Shown: positions 53,390-63,453, counted from the stretch's first letter. The stretch: 64,000 bases of DNA from Flavobacterium sp. WC2421 (GCF_040822115.1 NZ_CP162004.1:2046001-2110000); one strand, 5' to 3'. Notes: a model not told the origin generated them from the sequence alone. Made by a program: numbers and translations.

Positions 53390-54781
53390 TTATTTATTTA
53401 AATTTCGTTTGTTATCAAGTTCTTGTTCTATGATTTGTAGTTTTTCTTCATTCAATGGATAAAATAGAATAAAGAGTACTGAGATTGCTGCGGCAATAGC
53501 AGGAAGAATACTTAGCATGAGTTGGATTCCGTTTTGTGTCAAGGCGGTTTGTTCAATATTCGCCTGAAAACCATAAAATGCAAGAAGCCATCCTGTTGCA
53601 GCCCCACCAATTGTCCAACCAAATTTTTGTGACATAGAAGAAGCAGAGAATACTAATCCTGTTGCTCTACGACCTTGTTTCCATTCAGAGTAATCAGCAC
53701 TGTCAGCATACATCGACCAGATTAAAGGAAAGATGCAACCCGCACAAATACTTATTAATATTTGGAAAACCATAATTAGTAAAACATCTTCTTTTCCAAA
53801 AAAGTAAAAAACAACGCTTAAAATTGCGGCTAAGGTCATCGCTCCAAAAAAGGTGTTTTTTTTACCAATTTTGTTTGCAATAGGAGTGGCGGCAATTACT
53901 CCAATAATATTCGCAGCTTGTCCTAGAACTAAGTATAATGAGGTTGGTGTCATTGCAAAAGTCTCTCCAAATACATTAAAACTGTAGTTTACTGTATTGC
54001 TTACGTAATATTTAAAGTAATAAACGGCTGCACCATCTCGGATTGAATTGAATACTAATGCACCAATTCCCGCACCAAGTAAAATCCACCATGGTTTGTT
54101 TTCCCATAGATCTTTAAGGTCTTCTTTTAAATTTGTTTTTTCATCAGAAATGGGTTTAACGCGCTCTTTGGTTAGAAAAAAACAGCCCCAAAAAAAGAGG
54201 GTCGTGATAATTCCAAATACGATGATGGTATATAACCAACCCGTTTTTGAATTCATATTTCCTCCAAAATGATTTACCAAAGGTTCTATTAACCAAAGTG
54301 CCAATAAGCTTCCAGCAAATGCAAAAACCATACGATAAGAAGATAGGGTTGTGCGTTCTTTTCTATCCGATGACATTACTCCAAGTAGTGAAGCGTAAGG
54401 AACATTGATTATGGAATACACCATCATCATTAAAGAATAAGTAATGTAAGCATAGATTATTTTGCCTTTTTCATCAAAATCAGGAGTATAAAATGTTAAG
54501 ATACCTATTACGGCAAATGGAATTGCAGTCCATAATAAATAAGGTCTAAACTTACCCCAACGTGTTTTAGTACGATCAGCAATTATTCCTACAATGGGAT
54601 CAAAACAAGAATCCCAGATTCTAGTTATTAAGAACATAGTTCCAACTACGGCTGGAGCTAGACCGAAAACATCGGTGTAAAAAAACATAAGATACATGCT
54701 GAATATTTTCCAAAACATAGAGGAGGCAGCATCTCCTAAGCCGTAACCAACTTTTTCTTTTATACTTATTTTATGGTGCAT
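53390..54781 (-). CDS. GPH-family sugar:cation symporter
   Basis: 463 residues with about 12 membrane segments. The start ISIKEKVGYGLGDAASSMFW and the loop ADRTKTRWGKFRPYLLW are diagnostic for the glycoside-pentoside-hexuronide:cation symporters. Within this operon the cargo is almost certainly mannobiose or a related mannan disaccharide, taken from the periplasm to the cytoplasm for epimerisation and phosphorolysis. It lies between the GH26 mannanase gene and the GH130 gene. Confidence 0.93.
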   Translation of the reverse strand: MHHKISIKEKVGYGLGDAASSMFWKIFSMYLMFFYTDVFGLAPAVVGTMFLITRIWDSCFDPIVGIIADRTKTRWGKFRPYLLWTAIPFAVIGILTFYTPDFDEKGKIIYAYITYSLMMMVYSIINVPYASLLGVMSSDRKERTTLSSYRMVFAFAGSLLALWLIEPLVNHFGGNMNSKTGWLYTIIVFGIITTLFFWGCFFLTKERVKPISDEKTNLKEDLKDLWENKPWWILLGAGIGALVFNSIRDGAAVYYFKYYVSNTVNYSFNVFGETFAMTPTSLYLVLGQAANIIGVIAATPIANKIGKKNTFFGAMTLAAILSVVFYFFGKEDVLLIMVFQILISICAGCIFPLIWSMYADSADYSEWKQGRRATGLVFSASSMSQKFGWTIGGAATGWLLAFYGFQANIEQTALTQNGIQLMLSILPAIAAAISVLFILFYPLNEEKLQIIEQELDNKRNLNK

Positions 54782-54810
54782 TTTTGGTTGTTTAAAGGTC
54801 TAAATGTTAA

Positions 54811-55959
54811 TTAATTATTTTTATATAGGTTTTCTTTTTTCGCTTCTTTTTCGAATAGAATTTTATCAAGTTTATAAAAATTGATAAAGTCTTTTTCGCT
54901 TATTTGCCCTTTATAGGGTGCGTAATAATGCATTTTTTGTTCTTTCTCTTGCCATCCGTGGTTTCTCCATACTAATAGATAGGAAATTTTATAATCACCA
55001 ATCGCTTTTATTAATGTATCAGTCCACCATTTATCATAAGGAATAGCTTCATAACCCGTTTCGGCAAAAGCCATAATTTTATTTTGTTCTTTGGTTACTT
55101 CATCCATGATTTTAAATTGTCTTTGGCAATTTTCTATAAAAGAATTATCTTTCGTAGGGTCACTGTATTGGTATTTATCAAAACTTAAAATATCAGCATA
55201 ATCACTTCCAGGATAATATTCTAGAAACTCTTCTTTGGTATTAAAGTCGGCAGTATTGTAAACATATATTAAATTATGTACTCCTTTTTGCTGAAAATAA
55301 TTAATAGTAAATTTCCATAATGCTTTAAACTCTTCTGGACTTCCATTGTTTTTGCACCACCAAAACCAGTTTCCTGTAAGTTCATGGTAGGGTCGGTATA
55401 CCATAGGAATAGGTTTTCCATTTTCATCTTTTATAGATAAAATAAAGCGTATTCCTTCATCTAACCAAGATTTGAATTTTTTATGATTGACACCACCAGG
55501 TAGCGCTGATGCTAGAGAATTTGGAGTAATGTCCCAAGCGTTTTTATTTGTTAAAGGATTATCAATATGCCAGCTAAGAGTAGTAATACCTCCTCTTTTA
55601 TGTGATTCTTTGATGTACTGTCTCATTTTATCAAATGGTACACCGTCTATATTTGTTTTTGATTTTTTTTCTAGTCCTGCAAGATCCCATCCATATACCG
55701 CAGGATAGTCTCCAGTGAGTTCTTTTACATCACTTCTTCCAGCTTCATATTTCCAATTTACACCGTAGGCTAAATCATCTTGGTGACCAAAAAAGATTCC
55801 AATATCAATTGATTTTTTTAAATTATTGTATAATTGTTGAGTTTCTATAGTTGATTTTGTATCAGAAAGAGATGATTTAGTATCATTAGGTTGTTTTTTT
55901 GAGGCGCAAGAGATAAAAAGGCAAAAAAGAGTGAATAGTGCAATAGTGTTTTTTTTCAT
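54811..55959 (-). CDS. GH26 beta-mannanase lipoprotein
   Basis: 382 residues from the ATG at 55959; an in-frame ATG at 55983 adds eight residues before the signal. The lipobox CLFISC places the lipid on Cys18. GH26 catalytic residues are visible as acid/base Glu193 in YRPYHELTGNWFWW and nucleophile Glu300 in IMAFAETGYEA. GH26 enzymes of this kind release mannobiose from mannan chains. It is the first gene of the minus-strand operon (mannanase, symporter, phosphorylase, epimerase, GH5, GH28-like) and divergent from the AraC-type regulator. Confidence 0.93.
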   Translation of the reverse strand: MKKNTIALFTLFCLFISCASKKQPNDTKSSLSDTKSTIETQQLYNNLKKSIDIGIFFGHQDDLAYGVNWKYEAGRSDVKELTGDYPAVYGWDLAGLEKKSKTNIDGVPFDKMRQYIKESHKRGGITTLSWHIDNPLTNKNAWDITPNSLASALPGGVNHKKFKSWLDEGIRFILSIKDENGKPIPMVYRPYHELTGNWFWWCKNNGSPEEFKALWKFTINYFQQKGVHNLIYVYNTADFNTKEEFLEYYPGSDYADILSFDKYQYSDPTKDNSFIENCQRQFKIMDEVTKEQNKIMAFAETGYEAIPYDKWWTDTLIKAIGDYKISYLLVWRNHGWQEKEQKMHYYAPYKGQISEKDFINFYKLDKILFEKEAKKENLYKNN

Positions 55960-56153
55960 TTTTGGGAGTTGATTTGAGTGCATGTTTTTTAGTACTCTAC
56001 TTTTTTAAATTGATGCTAAAATAGTTTTTTATGTAATAAAAAAAACAAACGATTTAAGGAATGAAATTATTAAAACAATAAAAATAATGGATAATAAAAA
56101 TGATTTGTATTTAATATGAATGTAGTTTTTAAAATAATGATAAATGTATTTTT

Positions 56154-56161
56154 CAAAGATA
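56154..56161 (-). promoter_or_regulatory. Candidate -7 element for the minus-strand mannan operon
   Basis: Reads TATCTTTG on the minus strand, fitting TAnnTTTG. The leader to the GH26 start would be about 190 bases. The -33 element is not clear. Confidence 0.35.
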
Positions 56162-56234
56162 ATTGGATGACTCGCTTCTAATTAATATTATTTTATCAAT
56201 TATATATCATATTATTGCAAATAAAAAAGTTAAT

Positions 56235-57113
56235 ATGAGCAATCTGAAAAATTTTTACAGAGAAATACCCCCTCTTTCTTCGGGAGACAGTTTTTTGGTT
56301 TTTGACAGAGTCAAAGATAATTTTGACTTTCCAGTTCACTATCATCCTGAATTTGAGATCAATTTCATTCAAAATGGTAAAGGAGTGAAGCGTGTTGTGG
56401 GTGATAATATTGAAGAAATTGAAGATATTGAGCTGGTACTAATAGGACCTAATTTATATCATGGATGGGAACTTAATAGATGTAAAAACAATCAAATTCA
56501 TGAAATTACGATTCAGTTTCATAATGATTTATTTGATGACACCTTGTTGTCTAGACGTATAATGAATCCTATTAAGGATATGTTTAATCGCTCAATTCAT
56601 GGTATTTTATTTTCTAGAAAAACTGCTGAAGAGCTTGCTTCTCGTCTTGTTAAAATCTCAAAACTGGATGGTATAGATTATTTTTTAGAGATCATTTCAA
56701 TTTTATATGACTTAGCTAACTCTAGGAATCAGAGGCTTTTATCTACTTTTACTGTTGATCATGATACGTTTGAAGATTATGATAAAATGAAATTGGTTTA
56801 TGAATATGTGCAAAATAATTTTGCCGAAAAAATAACTTTGGATGAGGTTTCCAGTGTGGCGAGCATGTCGAGTATTTCATTTAATCGATTTATAAAAAAG
56901 AGGACTGGTAAAACTTTTGTCAATTATATAAATGATATTAGAATTGGGTATGCTGCAAGATGGCTAGTTGAAAAGGATCTGAGTATATCTGAAGTTGCAT
57001 TCAAATCTGGGTTTAATAATATTGCTAATTTTAATAGAAGTTTTAAGACTATTAAAAAATGTACTCCAAGTCAGTATAGAGAAGATTTTTCGGGGTTAAA
57101 AAGAATTTTATAA
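56235..57113 (+). CDS. AraC-family transcriptional regulator
   Basis: 293 residues from the ATG at 56235 (MSNLKNFYREIPPL). A longer start at 56163 adds 24 hydrophobic residues that do not fit the family. The N-terminal cupin domain has the sensor motif FPVHYHPEFEINFIQNG. The C-terminal double helix-turn-helix has ITLDEVSSVASMS and ISEVAFKSGFNNIANFNRSF. It lies between the divergent GH26 operon and the SusC/SusD genes, so it likely activates both in response to a mannan oligosaccharide; this is unusual in that many PULs use hybrid two-component sensors. Confidence 0.9.
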   Translation: MSNLKNFYREIPPLSSGDSFLVFDRVKDNFDFPVHYHPEFEINFIQNGKGVKRVVGDNIEEIEDIELVLIGPNLYHGWELNRCKNNQIHEITIQFHNDLFDDTLLSRRIMNPIKDMFNRSIHGILFSRKTAEELASRLVKISKLDGIDYFLEIISILYDLANSRNQRLLSTFTVDHDTFEDYDKMKLVYEYVQNNFAEKITLDEVSSVASMSSISFNRFIKKRTGKTFVNYINDIRIGYAARWLVEKDLSISEVAFKSGFNNIANFNRSFKTIKKCTPSQYREDFSGLKRIL

Positions 57114-57210
57114 CATTTTTTCTTAATTGATTCTATTTGTTTTCACTGTACTTTAGAACCTTTTTTGCGAAAACAGCATAGTCTTCTTTTTTTTTGTAAG
57201 ACAATTTTAT

Positions 57211-57244
57211 ATAGCCTTTAATTATTAAAGGCTATTTTTTTTTA
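57211..57244 (+). terminator. Terminator after the AraC-type gene
   Basis: Perfect arms ATAGCCTTTAA / TTAAAGGCTAT around TTA, followed by about nine T. Confidence 0.88.
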
Positions 57245-57405
57245 CTCCATTTCATTTCATTTTATCGTATTTTTTTTATCAATTAATTATACAATACGTA
57301 ATTAAAAATGTGTTTTTTTTTCAAATACATATAGTTATTGAGTATAAAGTAAAAATATTATCATTAAATGATATAATACTATTAATAAGATGTTTGCTTG
57401 TGTTA

Positions 57406-57413
57406 TAGATTTG
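57406..57413 (+). promoter_or_regulatory. Candidate -7 element for the susCD operon
   Basis: TAGATTTG matches TAnnTTTG, giving a leader of about 85 bases to the ATG at 57505. The -33 element is not obvious, which would fit a promoter that needs an activator. Confidence 0.4.
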
Positions 57414-57504
57414 TTAATTATAAATAATTAAAATTAACCTGTATTCTAATTTCTAATTTTTTCCCTTTTAGAAATTAGTATTCTTAACTAACCAAACATT
57501 TATT

Positions 57505-60500
57505 ATGAAAAAATTATTGTCTAATTTGATTCATTGGAAAATCAATCATCGTCTGTTTCCTTTGATGTTATTTTTATTACTAACAAGTACTTTTGTTACT
57601 GCTCAAACCAAAATTTCGGGAGTGATAAAAGATGCGAATGGGCTTACTATCCCAGGAGCTAATATTGCAATTGTTGGGTCTAGTAAAGTCGTATCAACAG
57701 ATATTGACGGTAAATATGAAATTGATGCGCCATCAACTGCGACATTATCATTTTCCTTTATTGGATTTGACACTCAAAAAATTGCTGTAAAAAGCAGGTC
57801 AAAAATCAATGTAACTTTATTAAGTGATTCACAAGCTTTAAATGAAGTTGTAGTTATTGGATATGGAACTCAAAAAAGGGGAGATATCAATAGTTCAATA
57901 TCATCTGTTAAAGCAAAGGATTTAGAGAACATTAAGCAAGTCAACATTGATCAAATGTTGCAAGGTAAAGCTGCAGGTGTTTCTATAACAAATAACTCTG
58001 GATCTCCTGGTGGAGCGGCTTCGGTTAGGATCAGAGGAACAACTTCTATATCTGGGACTAATGAACCTTTATATATTATTGATGGTATTCCTATTTCTGG
58101 TGATGCTACAGGCAAATCTACAAGTGGACAAGCTCTAGCAGGAAAAGATGGTTTTTCATCAACTGGTGGGGGTGGTAATAGCGCTGTAAGTCCTTTGTCA
58201 ATGATAAATCCAAATGATATTGAATCTATTGATATTTTAAAAGACGCTTCTGCGACAGCTATTTATGGTTCAAGAGGAGCAAATGGTGTAATTATTATTA
58301 CTACTAAATCGGGTAAAAAAGGTGCAGGTAAAATTACTTATGATACGTACTCTTCTTTTATAGCAAATTCTAAATCTCTTGATGTAATGAATTTGCAACA
58401 ATTCGCAAAAAACAAAACAGATTTAGCAAATTTATACGGATACGAAGTTAGACCAGAGTTTGCCCATCCTGAATTATTGGGATTAGGAACAAATTGGCAA
58501 GATGAGGTGTATAGAACAGCATTGGCTAAAAGCCATCAATTATCATTTTCTGGAGCCAAAGAAGGAACAAGTTATTATTTGTCTGGAGGATATTTAGATC
58601 AAGAAGGAACTATTATTGGTTCGGGTTATAAGAGATACACGGTAAGGTTAAATGTAGATTCAAAAGTTAAAGACTGGTTGAAAGTGGGGTCAAATTTGAC
58701 TTCTGGAATAACGAATGAAAAAATTACTGTGAATCAAAGTTTTCAAGGTTTGATTAGTAATACACTACTACAATCTCCTGATATACCAGTAAGGAATATT
58801 GATGGAACTTTTGCAGGACCTCCTAATAAAGACCAAAGTGTTACTTATTATAATCCTGTTGCTGAAGCATTAACAAGAGAGAATTCATTAGTAAGAAAAA
58901 ACTTTTTGGGGAATATCTATGCCGAGATTGACATTGTTAAAGGTTTGAAATACCGTGCTGAAGTTTCGGCAAATACCGAGTTTTCTGAAAACAATGATTT
59001 TAGACCTTCTTATAAATGGGGGTCTCAAGTAAATCTTTTGGCAGATTTAAACATGAGAAGACAAAATTGGTATTCAACAAATATTAAAAACTTGTTGACG
59101 TATGACAAACAGATAAATAAACATAAGTTTACTGTTCTAGTAGGTCAAGAAGCAAATGATAGTCATTGGGAAGGATTAGTAACTTCATCAGAAGGGTTTC
59201 AGACTAATGAAAACCATACTATAAATTTAGCCAATGTTGATAATAACACAGTAACAGGTTACAAAGGTAGTGCATCGTTATATTCCCTCTTTGGGCGTGT
59301 TATTTATGATTTTGATAATAGATTTAGTTTAAATGCCTCAATAAGAGCTGATAAGTCTTCAAAATTTGACCCTGCAAATGGGGATAAACAATGGGGCGTT
59401 TTTAGAGCGGTTTCTGGATCTTGGAAATTGTCTAACGAGGCTTTTATGGAAAGTACTCGTGACTATATCGATAATATTAAATTTAGATTAGGATATGGTG
59501 AAACGGGGAATCAACAAATTGAAAACAATAGGTACACTGCTTTATTAGGACAACAAAGCTCTGGTTTAGGTAGTGGGTTTTTAGTGTCAAACTCTCCAAA
59601 TCCGGATTTAACTTGGGAATCACTTAATCAAAAAAATGTAGGACTTGATTTTACACTATTTAATTCAAGATTATCTGCAAGTGTTGATTTTTATGAAAAA
59701 ATTTCAAAAGACTTTTTGTTTCAAGTGCCATTGCCAATATACTTGACAGGTGGGGGAGGTCAATACGGAGGGATTTCTGCTCCTTATTCTAATCTTGGAA
59801 CCATGAGTAATAAAGGATATGATATTACTTTAGGCTATAATACAAAAGGAAGTGGTTTTAATTGGAGTTCCTCATTAGTTTTTTCTCATTATGTAAACAA
59901 ACTGGTAGATATTCAAAATGGTATTATTTTGACACAACAAGTAAATACAAATGGATACCAACCAGTCGTGGCAACAAATACCGTAGTAGGACAGCCAATA
60001 GGGATGTTTTATGGCTATGTTTCTGAGGGGATTTTTAAAGATATGGCAACACTAAATGCAGCGCCATTACAATTTGGTCAAACTGTTGGGACTGGTGCTG
60101 GACAAACGTATTTAGGAGATGTTAAATACAAAGATGTGAATGGCGATGGCGTAATTGATCCATTAGACAAAACGTTAATAGGTAGTCCACATCCAGATTT
60201 TACTTTCGGATTTACCAATAATTTTAATTACAAAAATTTTGATCTTTCTGTTTTCTTACAAGGTTCATATGGTAATGATATCTTGAATTTAACTAAAAGA
60301 GCAGGTACAACTAATGCTTCATTATATGAAAATCAATTGGTAGAGGCAGCAAATTATTGGACTCCAACAAATACAAATACGGATATTCCAAGACCTATTG
60401 CAAATTCATCAAATACGAATCTTGTGATTTCAAGTCGTTATCTAGAAGATGGTTCTTATATGAGAATTCAAAATCTAACTTTTGGATATTCATTGCCTCA

Positions 60501-60696
60501 AGATGCTATTTCAAAATTAAAAATGTCAAGATTAAGATTTTATGGTTCTGTACAAAACTTGTACACTTTTACAAAATATTCAGGTTACGATCCAGAGATT
60601 GGTTCTTTTAATCAGAATCCTCTTTTGTCAGGTATTGATAATGGAAGGTACCCATCTCCAAGAACATTCACAGTTGGAGTAAATGTTGAATTTTAA
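57505..60696 (+). CDS. susC: SusC-like TonB-dependent outer-membrane transporter
   Basis: 1063 residues, the usual SusC length. After a signal peptide (ends near TAQ), residues ~35-115 form the carboxypeptidase-like regulatory domain (ISGVIKDANGLTIPGANIAI). The TonB-box region ALNEVVVIGYGTQKRGDINS leads into the plug, with MLQGKAAGVSITNNSGSPGG and RIRGTTSISGTNEPLYIIDG. The rest is a 22-strand beta-barrel ending VGVNVEF. It imports large oligosaccharides, here probably galactomannan fragments, through the outer membrane together with SusD (encoded 19 bases downstream). Confidence 0.96.
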   Translation: MKKLLSNLIHWKINHRLFPLMLFLLLTSTFVTAQTKISGVIKDANGLTIPGANIAIVGSSKVVSTDIDGKYEIDAPSTATLSFSFIGFDTQKIAVKSRSKINVTLLSDSQALNEVVVIGYGTQKRGDINSSISSVKAKDLENIKQVNIDQMLQGKAAGVSITNNSGSPGGAASVRIRGTTSISGTNEPLYIIDGIPISGDATGKSTSGQALAGKDGFSSTGGGGNSAVSPLSMINPNDIESIDILKDASATAIYGSRGANGVIIITTKSGKKGAGKITYDTYSSFIANSKSLDVMNLQQFAKNKTDLANLYGYEVRPEFAHPELLGLGTNWQDEVYRTALAKSHQLSFSGAKEGTSYYLSGGYLDQEGTIIGSGYKRYTVRLNVDSKVKDWLKVGSNLTSGITNEKITVNQSFQGLISNTLLQSPDIPVRNIDGTFAGPPNKDQSVTYYNPVAEALTRENSLVRKNFLGNIYAEIDIVKGLKYRAEVSANTEFSENNDFRPSYKWGSQVNLLADLNMRRQNWYSTNIKNLLTYDKQINKHKFTVLVGQEANDSHWEGLVTSSEGFQTNENHTINLANVDNNTVTGYKGSASLYSLFGRVIYDFDNRFSLNASIRADKSSKFDPANGDKQWGVFRAVSGSWKLSNEAFMESTRDYIDNIKFRLGYGETGNQQIENNRYTALLGQQSSGLGSGFLVSNSPNPDLTWESLNQKNVGLDFTLFNSRLSASVDFYEKISKDFLFQVPLPIYLTGGGGQYGGISAPYSNLGTMSNKGYDITLGYNTKGSGFNWSSSLVFSHYVNKLVDIQNGIILTQQVNTNGYQPVVATNTVVGQPIGMFYGYVSEGIFKDMATLNAAPLQFGQTVGTGAGQTYLGDVKYKDVNGDGVIDPLDKTLIGSPHPDFTFGFTNNFNYKNFDLSVFLQGSYGNDILNLTKRAGTTNASLYENQLVEAANYWTPTNTNTDIPRPIANSSNTNLVISSRYLEDGSYMRIQNLTFGYSLPQDAISKLKMSRLRFYGSVQNLYTFTKYSGYDPEIGSFNQNPLLSGIDNGRYPSPRTFTVGVNVEF

Positions 60697-60715
60697 AAAA
60701 TAATAAATTAGAAAG

Positions 60716-62308
60716 ATGAAATATAAAACTTTTTTTAACACCTATAGATTGCTTAGTGTAGCAATTGTATTTTTAGTTTTTGGGTCTTGTCAGGAAGACT
60801 TCACAAACAGACCTCCAGAGGATGCAATAAGTTTAGATTCTTATTACAGTACTAATGAGCAGGTAGCATCGGCTACTAATGGGATGTACAGTAGAACTTG
60901 GTTTCAAATGTATAATAAGTTCTATTGGGCTCTAGAAGTAGGATCAGGTAACATGTATTCAGGTTCACCAGATGTAAGTGGTTTAAGAACATTTTCTTTA
61001 AACGGGAGTGATCCTGAATTGGAAAATGGTTGGGCGTCACTTTGGGCTAATGTCGCTCAAGCTAATGCAATAATTAATTTCTTGGAATCAAGAGTTGGTT
61101 CAGCAGTTAATCCAGCTGTTGTTCAAAACACAATTGGAGAAGCTTATTTTATGAGAGCGACTGCCTATTTTGATTTAGTGAGAATATGGGGAGCTGTACC
61201 TATTATAGAAAACAATTTAGATTTCTCTAGTAATCCTAATGTTAATACTAATTCAGTTGAAGATATCTATAAGTTAATCACTATGGATTATCTCCAAGCG
61301 ATTGATCGATTAGCTGATAGAACTAGAGGGGCTAATTATGGGGTTAATGGACATGTTTCAAAAGGATCTGCAAAAGCTTTTTTAGCTAAAGTTTACTTAT
61401 ACCAAAAAGATTATCCTAATGCTAAATTGATGGCAGAGAGTGTAATTAATAGTGGGGAGTTTAAACTTCTTGGAGGCGATCAATTACCAGATAAAAGTTT
61501 TGCTGATTTATTTTTGTATAAAAACAACAATAATGAAGAATCAATATTTGCATTACAATGGAAAGGGGATGGGAATTACGGTTCAGGAAACAATTGCAAT
61601 ACACAATTTGGTATAAGTTCATCTACAGTTTCTACTTCAAATGCTTCCTATGGAGGTGTGTTTGGTCCTTCTCAAGAAGTGATGTCTTTATATGTTACTG
61701 GAGATAAAAGAAAACATGAAACTGTAATGACTCCTGGAGATGTATATCCTAATATGAACACTACAACAGGGATTGGTTTTACTGTTCCTGATGAAAATAA
61801 TGCTCAAGGTTCTGGGGGAGGAATTAAGAAATATTGCATTGGTGTAAAATCTGATGCAACTGGACCAACAGATGCCTGGGCGATGATGGATAATAATAGC
61901 TATGTGATGCGTTATGCTGAGTTGCTATTGATACACGCTGAGGCTATTTTAGCAGGTGGATCAAGTACAGGTGATGCAGCAGCATTACGTTCATTTAATG
62001 CTGTTAGAAATAGAGCAGGATTAGCCAGTAAAACATCAATTACTTTTGATGATATTTTTAAAGAAAGAAGGTTAGAGTTATGTTTTGAAGGAGATTATTG
62101 GTTTGATTTAGGGAGAATTGATAAAACAAAAGCAATAGCAATTATGGCTGCTCAAAATAGAGGAGATAAGAATGGTTCTGCCTATTTTACTCCAATTTAT
62201 GACCCGGTAAATAGACAGGCTAATGACTTTTTAATGCCTTACCCAGATAATGATGTTGCTAAAAATCCAAAATTATTGGAAGCTCCAGTTCCTTATACTT
62301 TCAAATAA
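60716..62308 (+). CDS. susD: SusD-like surface glycan-binding lipoprotein
   Basis: 530 residues of the RagB/SusD family. The signal ends with lipobox VFGSC (Cys25). The tetratricopeptide-like core includes WANVAQANAIINFLES, AYFMRATAYFDLVRIWGAVP and KAFLAKVYLYQKDYPNAKLM. The C-terminal FKERRLELCFEGDYWFDLGR is a family hallmark. It forms the lid over the SusC channel and binds the glycan at the cell surface. It is in one operon with susC and the following IPT/TIG protein. Confidence 0.96.
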   Translation: MKYKTFFNTYRLLSVAIVFLVFGSCQEDFTNRPPEDAISLDSYYSTNEQVASATNGMYSRTWFQMYNKFYWALEVGSGNMYSGSPDVSGLRTFSLNGSDPELENGWASLWANVAQANAIINFLESRVGSAVNPAVVQNTIGEAYFMRATAYFDLVRIWGAVPIIENNLDFSSNPNVNTNSVEDIYKLITMDYLQAIDRLADRTRGANYGVNGHVSKGSAKAFLAKVYLYQKDYPNAKLMAESVINSGEFKLLGGDQLPDKSFADLFLYKNNNNEESIFALQWKGDGNYGSGNNCNTQFGISSSTVSTSNASYGGVFGPSQEVMSLYVTGDKRKHETVMTPGDVYPNMNTTTGIGFTVPDENNAQGSGGGIKKYCIGVKSDATGPTDAWAMMDNNSYVMRYAELLLIHAEAILAGGSSTGDAAALRSFNAVRNRAGLASKTSITFDDIFKERRLELCFEGDYWFDLGRIDKTKAIAIMAAQNRGDKNGSAYFTPIYDPVNRQANDFLMPYPDNDVAKNPKLLEAPVPYTFK

Positions 62309-62326
62309 TATTAAAAAATAATGATT

Positions 62327-63367
62327 ATGAAAAAATTAAAAATAAAATATTTATTGAGCTTTCTGATGATGGCTACAATATTTATTAGTGTACTATCTTC
62401 ATGTTCAAATGACGATAATGGGACTGCATCATCAGCTTTGACAATTGAAAGCGTGAGTAAGTCAGAAGCTGGGGATTTAGTACCTACAGCTGTTGGTTTT
62501 GCAAATAATGTGTATATCATAAAAGGGTCTGGTTTTAGTACTGTTGAAAAAATATATTTTAATGATACGGATACTTATTTTAACCCAACTTTAGTAACGG
62601 ATACAGCAATTTTTGTAACTATTGATTTGAATACTCCATATGCAAACTCATCTAATGAGTTAAAGATTGTTACTAAAAATGGGACTGTAACTTATCCATT
62701 TGTTGTGGCTCCGCCAGCCCCTGTTTTATTATTTGGATTTAATCCAATCAATGCTGTTGAGGGCGATATTATTACAATATACGGGAACTTTTTTCTTGAC
62801 CCTGTGGTGACTATCGGTACAACTGCTACTCCAGTAATTTCGTCTTCATTAACAGAGATTAAAGTAAAAATTCCTGCAAATTCAGATGGTAAATATGTAA
62901 ATGTAACCACTATTTCAGGTACGATTAAATCTGCTGCTGCTATTGGTTCGGCACTTTATGATGATGCTTTGCAAGGAGATGCGGGGCATTGGATGTGGAA
63001 TGGGGCTGATACTTTTAATACCGATTACACTTCGGATAAGGCTCAAGGGTTAAAAAGTATAAAATTTATTTTTGGTGGATGGAATGGTGCTGATATGAAG
63101 TTTGCTTCCAGAGATGTAACAAAATATAAAGCATTTAGAGTTCGTGTTAAAAGCATTTCTACTAATGCAGATGCCAGTGTTATATTTGTTTTTGGAGGAT
63201 GGGCATTTCAAATTAAAAAGGCACTATCAACTGATTGGACCTATATCGAGATTCCTTTTTCTGAAATTGGCAATCCTACTACATTTGATCAGTTGACTTT
63301 ACAAGAGTCAGGTAGTTTTGGAGGAAATACAATCCTTATGGACGATATGGGATTTGTCTTAAAATAA
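62327..63367 (+). CDS. IPT/TIG-domain surface glycan-binding lipoprotein
   Basis: 346 residues from the ATG at 62327 (an ATG six bases earlier is also possible). The lipobox VLSSC places the lipid on Cys26. Two IPT/TIG immunoglobulin-like domains follow (about 30-120 with YIIKGSGFSTVEKIYF and 120-205 with GDIITIYGNFFLDPV). The C-terminal ~140 residues form a beta-sandwich rich in Trp and Gly (GHWMWNG, FIFGGWNGADM, FVFGGWAFQI), which looks like a carbohydrate-binding module. It occupies the SusE/SGBP position and probably binds mannan at the surface. A strong terminator follows. Confidence 0.85.
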   Translation: MKKLKIKYLLSFLMMATIFISVLSSCSNDDNGTASSALTIESVSKSEAGDLVPTAVGFANNVYIIKGSGFSTVEKIYFNDTDTYFNPTLVTDTAIFVTIDLNTPYANSSNELKIVTKNGTVTYPFVVAPPAPVLLFGFNPINAVEGDIITIYGNFFLDPVVTIGTTATPVISSSLTEIKVKIPANSDGKYVNVTTISGTIKSAAAIGSALYDDALQGDAGHWMWNGADTFNTDYTSDKAQGLKSIKFIFGGWNGADMKFASRDVTKYKAFRVRVKSISTNADASVIFVFGGWAFQIKKALSTDWTYIEIPFSEIGNPTTFDQLTLQESGSFGGNTILMDDMGFVLK

Positions 63368-63395
63368 TATTTTGTTTAAGTGAGTTTGGTTGAGC

Positions 63396-63432
63396 AATTC
63401 CCTAATTTAAAAATTAGGGAATTCTTTTTTTT
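63396..63432 (+). terminator. Terminator after the susCD operon
   Basis: Perfect 13-base arms AATTCCCTAATTT / AAATTAGGGAATT followed by C and a long T run. It separates the binding proteins from the alpha-galactosidase gene, allowing only read-through. Confidence 0.88.
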
Positions 63433-63453
63433 AATCTATGTTAATAATTAAAT

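Larger units (their letters stand above)
57114..57504. other. 391-base intergenic region before susC
   Basis: Starts with a strong terminator for the AraC gene (57211-57244) and ends with the leader of susC. In between it is very AT-rich, with the candidate -7 element TAGATTTG at 57406-57413. No gene is seen. Confidence 0.6.
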
